Shown here: positions 20,756 through 29,678 of the stretch, piece after piece
Layout of the letters: the number at the start of each line of letters is the position of its first letter
Position numbering within the stretch: the stretch's first letter is position 1
Source of the DNA: Burkholderia mayonis
GTDB lineage: Bacteria; Pseudomonadota; Gammaproteobacteria; Burkholderiales; Burkholderiaceae
DNA length: 64,000 nucleotides
NCBI RefSeq assembly: GCF_001523745.2
Contig: NZ_CP013387.1
Span: forward strand, 992,001 to 1,056,000
Direction of reading: 5' to 3'
Notes under the pieces: model-generated
What the model was told of the DNA's origin: nothing
What the model saw: only the letters and a program-made list of their open reading frames with translations
Database searches by the model: none
Translations under genes and position numbers: made by a program

Positions 20756-20989
20756 TCAGGCGTTTGGAGACGTATTTGAAAACCCGGAATGTGTATTGTC
20801 GAAAGCGCGATCACCCCGATGCTCCGGCGCGATGTGCTTTGGCCGATCAATTGTAGCGGCGTAGTGGCGAGGGTAATAACCGTAGTAAATGTCGACGGTG
20901 CCGTCATTGGCGGCGAATCGCGCGACATAGGCTTCGATGCCGGGTTCCGACGGAGGCTGCGAAACGTATTGATCGCTGTCCGCGTCCAT
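20756..20989 (-). CDS. Small hypothetical protein, 77 aa
   Basis: The frame encodes an acidic, Tyr-rich protein (MDADSDQYVSQPPSEPGIEA, then DGTVDIYYGYYPRHYAATI). It has reasonable amino-acid composition but only a weak AGGG five bases before the ATG. It lies downstream of the lectin gene on the same strand, 110 bases away, and could be co-transcribed with it. I recognise no family, and a chance frame is possible. Confidence 0.35.
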   Translation of the reverse strand: MDADSDQYVSQPPSEPGIEAYVARFAANDGTVDIYYGYYPRHYAATIDRPKHIAPEHRGDRAFDNTHSGFSNTSPNA

Positions 20990-21099
20990 GAAGCCCTGTC
21001 ATCTGCGCGGCGGCATGGCGTGCCGCCGCATCCGCGAATTGCAACGCGCATGCGGCGACCGGGACGATTGGCGTGGCGTTTTCTCGAGCCTAGCCGACG

Positions 21100-21930
21100 T
21101 TATTGCGGCAATGCCGTCGCGCGGAAGCCGATCGGGCCTTCGCCGCTGTAGGTCATGCTGCCATGGAACGTGTTGCCGTTGTCGCCAGAGGTGATGTAGA
21201 GCTCCACGACGTTTTGGCCTGAGCGGCAGCCGAGCAGCCAGGTGCCGCCCGGATGCCACGGAGCAGACGTTCCACCCCACTGATTTTCGACCGCGTAGTT
21301 GTTGCCCGCGACCGAATTCCCCTTGAAGCCGATCGGCCCCTCGCCGGCATAGGTCATGTTCCCGTTCAGCGTCTTGCCGCTGTCCGTGGAGCCGATGCTC
21401 ACCGAGACAACGGCCTGATCGCGCGCGCCGATCACCCACACGCCGCCGTTGTGCCAGGGGGCCGACGAACCGCCCCATTGATTCTCGACCGCGTAGACGC
21501 CACCGTCGGCCTGCTGGCTCTTGAAACCGATCGGGCCTTCGCCCGCGTACGTCATCGTTCCCGCGAGCGTGGCGCCCTGGTCGCCGGATTCGATGTCGAG
21601 CGCCACCACGTTCTGATTGACGCGGCAGCCGATGATCCACGTGCCGCCCGGATGCCAGGGGGCCGAGCTTCCGCCCCATTGATTTTCGACCGCGTATGTG
21701 TTGCTTTGCGTGAGCGTCGCCCTGAAGCCGATCGGACCTTCTCCGACGTAGGTCATCGTGCCGGTCAGGGTCCTCCCACCGTCTCCGGACTTGATGCTGA
21801 GCGCCACGACGTTCTGACCGGAACGGCATCCGAGCACCCACATGCCGCCTTCATGCCACGGTGCCGACGAGCCACCCCATTGATTCTGCACGTGCTGCAG
21901 ATTGTTGAAGCCCTTGCTGGTCTTTGCCAT
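21100..21930 (-). CDS. OAA-family high-mannose-binding lectin with four repeats (BOA-like agglutinin), 276 aa
   Basis: Four homologous repeats of about 67 residues fill the whole chain. Each has the core NQWGGSSAPWHxGGxWxxGxR, then QNVVxLxIxSGDxGxTLxGxMTY and GEGPIGF. NQWGG...W and GEGPIGF are the hallmarks of the Oscillatoria agardhii agglutinin family, whose members bind branched high-mannose glycans. Two-repeat OAA forms one barrel, so four repeats should form two barrels, as in Myxococcus MBHA and the B. oklahomensis agglutinin. There is no signal peptide, so export would need another route. Repeat 3 departs slightly (ARDQAVVSVSIGSTDSGKT). GGAG lies 7 bases before the ATG. The gene stands alone, perhaps with the small ORF downstream. 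Confidence 0.92.
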   Translation of the reverse strand: MAKTSKGFNNLQHVQNQWGGSSAPWHEGGMWVLGCRSGQNVVALSIKSGDGGRTLTGTMTYVGEGPIGFRATLTQSNTYAVENQWGGSSAPWHPGGTWIIGCRVNQNVVALDIESGDQGATLAGTMTYAGEGPIGFKSQQADGGVYAVENQWGGSSAPWHNGGVWVIGARDQAVVSVSIGSTDSGKTLNGNMTYAGEGPIGFKGNSVAGNNYAVENQWGGTSAPWHPGGTWLLGCRSGQNVVELYITSGDNGNTFHGSMTYSGEGPIGFRATALPQ

Positions 21931-22684
21931 TTTTATCTCCGGTGATGGTACGGGTAGCGTGGGAGTTCAACCCACGTACGGAGAACGGCCTTGCACTTTG
22001 ATTTTCATTGCCGCGCCCGTCATCCTGTTCCAGAAAGCGAATGCCCAAGCAGCATGATCGAATTTGGACAAGGCAAAGACGTGTTTTGCGATTGCATGGC
22101 CGATCAAACGAGTGACCACGATTGCCTGCATAACGAGCCGATTTGTTTCTCGCAGGCGATCGACGCTGCGACTCATTCTCAAAAAAAATAGTTCAGATCC
22201 GAATCCATCACAACTACCAGAACCCGTAGGTAAGCCGCTGATTTTGCGATGGCGCGGCGACTCGGGAACGGGCGCTGTGCTGTTGCCGTACCGAACGCGG
22301 GGCAGGTCATCGTCCGCGCAGACACCTACCAATACTGTCAGGCTCCCGCCCTTGAGCGATCGCCTAGACTTCAATCATTTCACCGGGGTCCGCGCGTGAT
22401 CTTTCGGGGCGGTATCGGTGCTTCTCAGATCGGCGCGCTGCACGACACAGCATGACCGAGGCCCCGTGAATCGGCGGGACTCGCCGCGTGAAATCGGGCA
22501 GGGCGCAGACATTTGGGGTGGTGGAGTCTCGACGTCACGGGATTCAACGCCTGAGCCGGGCGTGTTCGTAGCGGCGCATCAATCTCGGCACCGAACTTTT
22601 TCTGGTATGTGCGTGCGGCCGGCAATCTGCATCATCCGCTGGAGCGACTTTCGCATACTTCAAAAACGATGGGTGGGATACCAA
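21931..22684. other. Intergenic stretch between lectin and glycosyltransferase genes, about 750 bases
   Basis: I see no supported gene. The first 250 bases are less GC-rich (for example TTCTCAAAAAAAATAG near 22185) and may contain the lectin promoter. The glycosyltransferase frame stays open upstream of 22685 but shows no protein-like features there. Confidence 0.4.
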
Positions 22685-24157
22685 ATGAATTCAGCCAGCG
22701 CCGTTCAAGATGATCCGCAAGTCGCTCATCGAAAGAACGTTCTGTTTGGGATTTCAATGGACGGGGTGCTTGCTTCCGGCATCACGGAGGAGTTTCTAAA
22801 AGTTGCGTCGATTTTCAACGGGCATGGCTATCGAATATATCTCGATCTCGGCTATGACATCAGGAGCGATAAAGGCGATTTCTTTCGACCTTACGTGAAC
22901 GAAGCCGATGCGTTGCCCGACTGGTTGACGTTGGTGCGCATTCAGGGTCTCGCCGCTGTCAGGGGATACACGCAGCGTTTGGTCACGGAAATGCTGGAGC
23001 AACTCCGGGAGCGTGACGGCGAGCGAATACGCAGATGCCTCGACGGCAGCATCGTTCCTCGGATTGCCGCGTCGATTGTGGACACCTGGCGACGTCTGGA
23101 CGTTTCGGTCGTCGTCGTGGAGAACGGGTCCCTGCCGGAGAATCTGCTGTTTTCCGAGGCTTTGCGTGTCGCAATCGAGCAGTACGGACGTGAAAGGCGC
23201 AAGGGTCCGTTCGTGCTCTGGCGGGACCACGACCTGATGTGGTTCAGCGAAAGCGCCAAATACGGAGGGCCTCCGTTCGAAGGCATTCCGAAGCCGTCTG
23301 TCTCGAAGTACATCCGATACGTGACCCTCACGAACACCGCGAGAAAGCAGCTCAACCAGTGGGCGCCGCACGTGGATGCGACCGTACTGCCAAACTGCTT
23401 TCGGTTCGCGGAAGTCGCAATCGACGACGGCAATCGACATTTTCGCTCTCGCTACGGCATTCCCGCCGATGCGCTGCTGATCGCTCGGTGTACCCGGGTC
23501 ATTCCGCAAAAAAGGCTCGATAGAGACGTCTTTCTTTTGCATGCGCTGCAGAAATCGATGCGTTCGTCAGGCGGTCAGCGGCCTGTCTATCTCTTCGTGA
23601 CCGGGCCTACCGACGAACACGAGGAAGAGCGTCGCCGGCTGTCCCGCATGGCGATCGAACTGGGAGTCGACGATCACGTTATCTATGGAAACGGGCTGCT
23701 GCCGTGCTCCGCGCTATGCCGCCCCTCGAATCGTGCATCGCGGGAGACCCGGTATTCCGTCGGCGACCTCCTCGCGCACGCCGATTTGAGTTCGTTTCTG
23801 ACCTCGTACGATTACGAAGGCTTTGGCAATCCTCCCGCCGAGGCGAGTGCTCAAAAACGCCCATTCATTAGCAGCACCTACGAAATGTACGAAGAGGTAT
23901 ACGGGGAGAAGGGTTTCAAGAGTCTTCTTTTGCGCACGCGAAAGGATTGGGACGAAATGCCCGATCACGCCTACGTGCAAGCGGTGCTCGAACTCCTTCT
24001 CGATGAACGACGGCGGGAACGATGGGCACGTTTCAACTTCGAGCTCGGGAGAAAACACTTTTCCCTGGAGTTCTTGCAGCGCCGGCTTCGCGCATGCCTG
24101 CCCGGCGCACTCGAGACGGCGCCATCCGAGGCGATGCACGGTGCAGTCAGTGTCTAG
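22685..24157 (+). CDS. GT4-family glycosyltransferase (GT-B fold), 490 aa
   Basis: The N-terminal half starts with a Rossmann-like NVLFGISMDGVLASGITEEF and a nucleotide-sugar transferase layout, with VSVVVVENGSLPENLLFSEA and the acceptor-side WRDHDLMWFSE. The C-terminal half has the GT4 donor-binding pattern: LPNCFRF, a strand LLIARCTRVIPQKRLD, LFVTGPTDEHEEE, then the EX7E motif in YDYEGFGNPPAEASAQ. It should transfer a sugar from a nucleotide donor; donor and acceptor are unknown. The ATG at 22685 starts just before the first conserved strand; no strong ribosome-binding site is seen. The radical SAM gene follows with 12 bases between, so the two are co-transcribed. Confidence 0.85.
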   Translation: MNSASAVQDDPQVAHRKNVLFGISMDGVLASGITEEFLKVASIFNGHGYRIYLDLGYDIRSDKGDFFRPYVNEADALPDWLTLVRIQGLAAVRGYTQRLVTEMLEQLRERDGERIRRCLDGSIVPRIAASIVDTWRRLDVSVVVVENGSLPENLLFSEALRVAIEQYGRERRKGPFVLWRDHDLMWFSESAKYGGPPFEGIPKPSVSKYIRYVTLTNTARKQLNQWAPHVDATVLPNCFRFAEVAIDDGNRHFRSRYGIPADALLIARCTRVIPQKRLDRDVFLLHALQKSMRSSGGQRPVYLFVTGPTDEHEEERRRLSRMAIELGVDDHVIYGNGLLPCSALCRPSNRASRETRYSVGDLLAHADLSSFLTSYDYEGFGNPPAEASAQKRPFISSTYEMYEEVYGEKGFKSLLLRTRKDWDEMPDHAYVQAVLELLLDERRRERWARFNFELGRKHFSLEFLQRRLRACLPGALETAPSEAMHGAVSV

Positions 24158-24169
24158 GAGGTGCCCTCA

Positions 24170-25633
24170 ATGTCCAGCTCGCCTATTCGGATGCTAGAGC
24201 GCGTGAGCGCTCGCGAGAGCCTGTTGCTCGTCGACGAGGATTATCCTCGGCCGCGGGCAGCGGACGTGTTGTGCAGGCCCGAGAACGATCATCTTCTTCG
24301 ATACGTCGTGCGCGACCCGTTTGGCTCGCACGTATTTCCGGGCACAAGGGAGTGTTCCCGGGAACGGTTTCTTCAGAGTCTTCAGGCTGAACTGGAAGGG
24401 CAAAATCCTTATTTTTTATGGGCGACGATTCCACTCTGCAAATACCATTGCTACTTCTGTCAATTTCCCATCGTCATGCGCAAGCACGATGAGGCGGCGT
24501 TTCGCGAGCAGGCTCGAAACTGGGTCGATCTGAACATTGCCGAGGCCAGGTTGTGGTTGGCGCTCGTGCCGGCGTTGCGGGACGCGCCGGTCGGAGAGTT
24601 TTGCCTGTTCGGCGGAACGCCCACGCTTTTGCCCGACGAATTGCTGGCCGAGCTCCTGGATTTCTACCGGTCGAATTTCGGGTTCAACGCCGACACCACC
24701 ATTCGCATCGAAGGCAGTCCCGACAGTCTCTCGAGCGACAAGCTCGCGCTTCTCCATAAAAAAGGATGCCGAAAGATCACTTATGGCATTCAGTCTTTCG
24801 ACGATCGTCTGGTTGCGCTCGCCGGGCGGGAGCACACGTCCGACGAAGCCCGGACGGTGGTTCGCCGCGCCTTCCTGTCGGGCTTCGAGCGGGTGGATGG
24901 CGATCTGATCTATGGATTGCTGGATCAGCGTGTCGAGGGATTTTGTCGCGACGTTCGGCAGATGCTGGAGCTGGGTTACAGCACGGTCGTGATGACGAAG
25001 CTGCACCTGCGTCCGTTCGGCGAAACCGGGACCGCCATCGCAGGTGTTTCCGCCAGGTGGCAGAGTCCGGCGAGCAGGGCGCGCGCGTCACGAGAGGGCC
25101 ATCGCTGGCCGAGCCTGGGAGAGCAGTATCAAATGCGCGAAGCGGCAGTCGCGTTGCTGGAGGACGCCGGACGCTTCGAGTATCCGACGATGTACTTCCA
25201 GAAGCCGGAAACCGGATGCGGACGGTGGAAGTCGCTCGTCCTCGACCAGGACAAGCAGTTCGTCGAAGTCGGAATCGGGTTGGGAGCCAGTTCCGCGACT
25301 CGGCGTTGCTCCGCCAATGTCGCGACGCGGCCGGGAGAGTATCTCGATGCGATTGCCAGCGGGGAATTGCCGCTCGAACTGCTGGAAATGAGCCCGGACG
25401 AGGAGATCGCGAGCTCGATGCGCCGCGCGCTCACTACGTGTCAGCCGCTTCGAGACGATTTGCATCGGGCCAGGTTCGCCGGCGGCTCTCTCTTCGATCA
25501 GCGATGGAAGCCGGTGTTTCAAAGCCTGGAGCGGCGCGGGCTCGCGGCGATGCGACCCGACGAAGAGACGGTCGAGCTCACCAGCGTCGGCAAGACGCTG
25601 GTCGAGGCCATCGTCAACACGGAAATACGCTGA
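24170..25633 (+). CDS. HemN-like radical SAM protein, 487 aa
   Basis: AGGAGG ends 8 bases before the ATG at 24170. The radical SAM cluster motif is CKYHCYFC (CX3CX2C) at about residue 100. Next come the coproporphyrinogen-oxidase-like strands EFCLFGGTPTLLPDELLAEL, TIRIEGSPDSLSSDKLALLH and GIQSFDDRLVALAGREH, and DGDLIYGLLDQ, all in the HemN order. The C-terminal part ends in a winged-helix-like segment (LERRGLAAMRPDEETVELTS) as in HemN and HemW. The chemistry is SAM-derived radical formation; true heme synthesis is unlikely given the neighbours. It forms an operon with the GT4 gene and converges on the QueA-like operon, ending 90 bases from it. Confidence 0.87.
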   Translation: MSSSPIRMLERVSARESLLLVDEDYPRPRAADVLCRPENDHLLRYVVRDPFGSHVFPGTRECSRERFLQSLQAELEGQNPYFLWATIPLCKYHCYFCQFPIVMRKHDEAAFREQARNWVDLNIAEARLWLALVPALRDAPVGEFCLFGGTPTLLPDELLAELLDFYRSNFGFNADTTIRIEGSPDSLSSDKLALLHKKGCRKITYGIQSFDDRLVALAGREHTSDEARTVVRRAFLSGFERVDGDLIYGLLDQRVEGFCRDVRQMLELGYSTVVMTKLHLRPFGETGTAIAGVSARWQSPASRARASREGHRWPSLGEQYQMREAAVALLEDAGRFEYPTMYFQKPETGCGRWKSLVLDQDKQFVEVGIGLGASSATRRCSANVATRPGEYLDAIASGELPLELLEMSPDEEIASSMRRALTTCQPLRDDLHRARFAGGSLFDQRWKPVFQSLERRGLAAMRPDEETVELTSVGKTLVEAIVNTEIR

Positions 25634-25722
25634 GCAGTTTGCCCGGCGGCCCCGGAGGCGGCTCGGGGAGCGCAACGGCTCGACCCGACCCGATGCTCCG
25701 GCCGTCGGACGGCATTGCGGGA

Positions 25723-27150
25723 TCATCGGGCCTGGAGCCATTGCCGGCGGCCTTGTTCGTAGCGCGGTCGATAGACTTCGGCGAGGAACGCGAGCGAGCC
25801 GGGAATGCTCGAATGCCGAGGCGGAGGGTGAAAGATGAATTCACCTTCGCGCGTGAAGTACTCGGGGATCGGCATCGTCGAGTCGTCGACTCCAGCTTCC
25901 TTGAACGCCATTTTGAGCCGAGTGTTGTAGGTCGATGTCTTGTCACAGATGAACTCCGGCCACCGCCGCCAGAGGGGGATCTCGGACCAAAGAGGGGCCA
26001 GGCGGCTCGACAGGCGAAAGAGATGCTCCGCGTGCGGGTAATACGCTTCGAGCTTTCGGTAGCCTTCTTCCTTGGTCGTTGCGGCTTCGACGACGCCCTG
26101 GAGCAGAGTGCGATAGTAGCCGAATATCTCTTCGAAGCCGTCTGCATCCTTGACGATGAATGGATCCGCACATTCGCCCTTGACCAGCGTATCCACGCCG
26201 AAGAAAACCGACGCGAAGGCGCTTGCGTGCGTCTGCGAGATGCCGTCGCCGGGCCGGAGCGAATACCGTTTGCGCTTGATGCCGTAATGGATCGCACGCA
26301 GCACCGAGCCGGCCTTGCGGCTCAGCAGGCCGCGCCACGATGTCTTCAGGAAAATGCCGAGGAGTTCCGCCTCCGGCCGGCCGCGGATACGGTCCAGGTT
26401 CGCCAGTCCGTCCCGTCCTCGCTGCGTGAACACGAGCATGTCGGGCTGTCTGACTTCGCGGCTGCGAGTCTGCCCCACGGGCAACAGGCTGTCGAAGTAT
26501 TCCAGCCGCAGGAACTCGTTGGTCCCGGGCGGGAAGATCAACTCGCGAGCGATCATGTTGACGACGATGTCATGGTCGTGGATATCGCGCTCGAGCAGCC
26601 AGGGCCAGACGTCGTACGCGAGGACGAGATCGGCCGCTGTCCAGACGATCGCATCGTCCGCGTCGGCGGCGATAAGCGGGGCCGTGCTGCGCTTGAACGA
26701 ATCGAAGAAAGAGATGCGGCTCTTGTCCTCTTGCACTGTGATCAGATCGCATGTATCGCGGATCCAGCCTATCTGAGCAACGTAATCGCGCACGACTTCC
26801 GCCACACGGCAGACCTCGGGCGGCGCATAGAGGCAGATGCGGATTCCGGCGCGCGCGAAATTGAGCAGCGGCAGGACCACGACCGGAATGTTGTCGAGCA
26901 CCGGGTAAAGGAACTTGACGTCGTCGACGCCGCTTTCGATCGATCTGTTCAAGCGCGTACTCTCGATCGCGTACGGACACCATTTGCGGCCAAGGCGGTG
27001 TTGAGTGAGGATTTCGATGCGGCGTTGAAGGCGATCCCGGATCGTCTCGCGAAGGGCCTCCTCGGGCGAAGAGAACAGTTCGTGGCTTGCTGCAATCGCC
27101 ACGTTTCGGGCCGGCCAGCGCCTTTTCTTGCTGATCGTCGAGTCGCTCAT
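25723..27150 (-). CDS. Nucleotidyltransferase-like protein of unknown role, 475 aa
   Basis: The start is at 27150, behind a GAGGA site and five bases after the preceding stop, so it is the last gene of a four-gene operon. The first half looks like a sugar-nucleotidyltransferase-type Rossmann fold. It has a Lys/Arg-rich loop, a segment FLYPVLDNIPVVVLPLLNFA, GIRICLYAPPEVCRVAEVV and an acidic strand DADDAIVWTAADLVLAYDV followed by NMIARELIFPP. The canonical GxGTRM glycine loop is not visible, so activity is not proven. The second half is alpha-helical with many aromatic residues (YGYYRTLLQ, AEHLFRLSSRLAPLW). I recognise no named family. A role in preparing or attaching a nucleotide-linked group is inference from fold and context. 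Confidence 0.6.
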   Translation of the reverse strand: MSDSTISKKRRWPARNVAIAASHELFSSPEEALRETIRDRLQRRIEILTQHRLGRKWCPYAIESTRLNRSIESGVDDVKFLYPVLDNIPVVVLPLLNFARAGIRICLYAPPEVCRVAEVVRDYVAQIGWIRDTCDLITVQEDKSRISFFDSFKRSTAPLIAADADDAIVWTAADLVLAYDVWPWLLERDIHDHDIVVNMIARELIFPPGTNEFLRLEYFDSLLPVGQTRSREVRQPDMLVFTQRGRDGLANLDRIRGRPEAELLGIFLKTSWRGLLSRKAGSVLRAIHYGIKRKRYSLRPGDGISQTHASAFASVFFGVDTLVKGECADPFIVKDADGFEEIFGYYRTLLQGVVEAATTKEEGYRKLEAYYPHAEHLFRLSSRLAPLWSEIPLWRRWPEFICDKTSTYNTRLKMAFKEAGVDDSTMPIPEYFTREGEFIFHPPPRHSSIPGSLAFLAEVYRPRYEQGRRQWLQAR

Positions 27151-27155
27151 CGGGT

Positions 27156-28373
27156 CTATCCTCGATTTTTTGCGGTCTGGCTCGCGCGCGAATCCGCAAA
27201 CCGCCGCTGAAAGTCGCGACGCTCGAATCCGGCGGGCCAAGGGCGGCCTGTCATGAGATCCGCGGCCAGGCGTCCGAGCGTGTCCGAACACGCGGCAGCC
27301 GCACCGTTGCCTGCCGTCGCGACGAACAACCCGTCGTCCAACTCGTCGATATAGGGCTTGCCGTGCGCGCTGTAGGTGACGAGGCAGCGCTTTGCGCGAG
27401 CCGAAAGCAAGTCGAGATCGGGCAGCAGATGAAACATGGCCTCGCGTATGTCCGATCGCGGCTCGTCGGAGCCGGAGATCATCCATTGCTGAATCGCATC
27501 GAAGCTCGGCAGGATCATGTCCGCGTCCGTGTTGGCGCCGAGCTTGAGGTAATGATTGCCGTCCGGATAAAGCATCGGCGGGACGACATAGACGTCGGAA
27601 ATCGAACGCGAATCGATCCGGTAGCTAATCGGCGGCAGTGCTCGAAGTCGCTCCGATTCGGCTCCGGAAACCTGAAGGAGGACTGTGTGCTCCGACTTGA
27701 CGCGCAAATCGAGCTTGCGAGGCAGGAGATCGAAGCAGTTGGAGTACGCGCCGGCGCTGACCAGCACCTTGTTCGCGGTGTAGCGTCGGCCGCAGGCCGT
27801 GTTCAACTCCCAGTGTGCGGCGCGCCTGCGGATTGCCGTGACGATGGCGCAAATGACGCTCGCGCCGTTGGCTTTGGCTATCGTCAAGTGGTTGTGCCGC
27901 AACGCGAGCGGACCGAAGATTCCGGCCGGCGCGTGCTCGAGCAGGCCGTGAAAGCCAGCGGGAAAGCGGAGCGGCGATAGTCGCCCGGCGCACGCCGCGC
28001 TTGCGAGTTCGACGTGGTCCACCTTCAGGCTGCGCGCGAGCCGGACTCGCTCTTGCATGATCGGGTCATCCAGCGGCGCCACATAGAGCATGCCGAGCGG
28101 CCGGTAGGACCGCGCTCCGCCAACCTGTTCCAGACGGGCGTACTCGTCCATCGATCGATGGACGAGTCTTGCCCAGACGTGATCGCGAGAAAGCCGCGTC
28201 GCAATCCGCCCCGCGTCGTGATGGCTGGAGAAGAGGCCTCGATGTGCGCGCCCATCCCGGGGCTCGTCGGGACCGATGGCCGCGACGCTTTCGGACGCGA
28301 CGCTGAGGTAGCGCAGCGTCGCGGCTCCGATGAGCCCCTTGCCGACGACTGCGTGCTCGTAGTGGCGCATCAT
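27156..28373 (-). CDS. FAD-dependent oxidoreductase, DAO/sarcosine-oxidase-like, 405 aa
   Basis: The N-terminal FAD-binding beta-alpha-beta unit reads HAVVGKGLIGAATLRYL (GxGxxG at about residues 10-15). It is followed by FSSHHDAGRIATRLSRDHVW and, in the substrate domain, RPLGMLYVAP, VLVSAGAYSNCFDLL and the C-terminal FAD contact KPYIDELDDGLFVATAGNG. This is the D-amino-acid/sarcosine oxidase layout, which oxidises secondary or primary amines. The ATG at 28373 overlaps the previous stop as ATGA, indicating translational coupling with the flavin monooxygenase. No covalent-flavin cysteine was identified with certainty. Confidence 0.85.
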   Translation of the reverse strand: MMRHYEHAVVGKGLIGAATLRYLSVASESVAAIGPDEPRDGRAHRGLFSSHHDAGRIATRLSRDHVWARLVHRSMDEYARLEQVGGARSYRPLGMLYVAPLDDPIMQERVRLARSLKVDHVELASAACAGRLSPLRFPAGFHGLLEHAPAGIFGPLALRHNHLTIAKANGASVICAIVTAIRRRAAHWELNTACGRRYTANKVLVSAGAYSNCFDLLPRKLDLRVKSEHTVLLQVSGAESERLRALPPISYRIDSRSISDVYVVPPMLYPDGNHYLKLGANTDADMILPSFDAIQQWMISGSDEPRSDIREAMFHLLPDLDLLSARAKRCLVTYSAHGKPYIDELDDGLFVATAGNGAAAACSDTLGRLAADLMTGRPWPAGFERRDFQRRFADSRASQTAKNRG

Positions 28374-29674
28374 GATCGCGTTTCGGCGCGGCATCGCAGC
28401 CGGGCGGCAATATAGGGCGCGTCGAGGTGGAATCCGGCCACCGTTCCCGAGGACTGCGTCCGAAGGCCGTGGAAGCCCAGCCAATAGAAACCGTCGACGG
28501 GGGTTTCGCAGGAAGCCGGAAGTCCGCGAGAATCCAGCGCCCGGCGAACTTCGTCGATCCGCAGCCAGCTCAAGTCGGCGCGCCAGCCCGTGGCCCACAC
28601 GACGGCACGGATGCCATGCTCGCGCAGCGTCACGCTCGTGGGTGGGGTAGACGCGAGAAGCGGGGGATACGGTTGCCACGCCGGCTCGGCTGTCGGCGGC
28701 GGATACCGCGTGTGCGCGTTTGCGTCCCGGTTTGCGATCCAGTTCTCGATGCGATCGATCAGCGCCTGGTAGCCTTGCGATGCAAATGCAATGTTGGCGT
28801 GGAGATCCTCGTCGAACGTCGCAACCGCGCCGTCTGGCGAGATGCCGCTCAGGCGCCCCAGCAGTTGAACGCCGAGCCGAGCCAATGAATGGTGAGAAAT
28901 CGGATGATCGTGGCCGACGATGGGCATTTGATCGGGTTGTTCGGCAGGATGCGCGAACGCGCTCTTCGGGGCGCTCAGGAACCCGATTCGGTCCAGCCAG
29001 AACATGATGTCCTCGCCGCGGTAGCTGCGCGGGGTTCCCTTGACTCTCGACGTTGCCAAGTACACGCTGCGGCCGGCCGTCGCCAATTCTTCGCTGAGCT
29101 GCACGCCCGTTTGACCGCCGCCGACCACCAGCACGGGGCCGTCCTGCACGGCCGACGGGTTCGTATATGTCCCGACGTGGAGTTGCTGCACTTCGGTGCG
29201 CAGATGCCGTGCGAAGTCGGGAATTCTCACGAGCTGGTAATTGCCCGGCGCGGCGACGACGTTCAGCGCGTCGTAACGTCGCGGGCCATCGTCGCCTTCG
29301 ACGTGGACCCGGAAGCGTCCGCCTTCGATCCGCTCGACCGAGCCGACCCGGCAGCGCTCACGGATGGGAAAGCGCCTCTGCGCGATGCATGCGTCCCACA
29401 TCCGTACCATCTCTTCGAGCGGGATGCTTCGCCGGATGCCGGGAAGTCCATCGATCTGTCCCATCAACCTCGAATAGGCGAGCGGAGAATTGATTCTGAA
29501 CGAATCCCATCGCGCCGATCGCCATTGTTCGAGCGCGCGCGCTTTCTCCAGCACCACGTGCTCGCGTCCCTCGCGCTGCAGGACGTAGCTCATGCAAAGC
29601 CCCGCATGACCGGCGCCGATCACGACGGTGTCGATGCGTTTGTCTCGTTCCATGGCACTCGTCGACGGCGCCAT
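28370..29674 (-). CDS. Flavin-dependent monooxygenase (CzcO/FMO-like), 434 aa
   Basis: Two dinucleotide-binding motifs are present: TVVIGAGHAGLCMSYVL for FAD near the N-terminus and VLVVGGGQTGVQLSEEL for NADPH near residue 175. The string LEKARALEQWRSARWDSFRI and the late VVWATGWRADLSWL are typical of class B flavoprotein monooxygenases, with an FxGxHxLRT-like end reading WLGFHGLRTQSSGTV. These enzymes insert oxygen at carbon, nitrogen or sulfur using NADPH and O2. The start could be the ATG at 29674 or the one seven codons later (MERDKR). It begins four bases after the QueA-like stop and overlaps the next gene by four bases, so it is firmly within the operon. Confidence 0.85.
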   Translation of the reverse strand: MAPSTSAMERDKRIDTVVIGAGHAGLCMSYVLQREGREHVVLEKARALEQWRSARWDSFRINSPLAYSRLMGQIDGLPGIRRSIPLEEMVRMWDACIAQRRFPIRERCRVGSVERIEGGRFRVHVEGDDGPRRYDALNVVAAPGNYQLVRIPDFARHLRTEVQQLHVGTYTNPSAVQDGPVLVVGGGQTGVQLSEELATAGRSVYLATSRVKGTPRSYRGEDIMFWLDRIGFLSAPKSAFAHPAEQPDQMPIVGHDHPISHHSLARLGVQLLGRLSGISPDGAVATFDEDLHANIAFASQGYQALIDRIENWIANRDANAHTRYPPPTAEPAWQPYPPLLASTPPTSVTLREHGIRAVVWATGWRADLSWLRIDEVRRALDSRGLPASCETPVDGFYWLGFHGLRTQSSGTVAGFHLDAPYIAARLRCRAETRS

Positions 29675-29678
29675 GCCG

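Noticed and set aside
24170..25633. Radical SAM protein considered as the housekeeping coproporphyrinogen oxidase HemN.
   Set aside because: Its operon partner is a glycosyltransferase and it faces a tailoring-enzyme operon; no heme gene is near.
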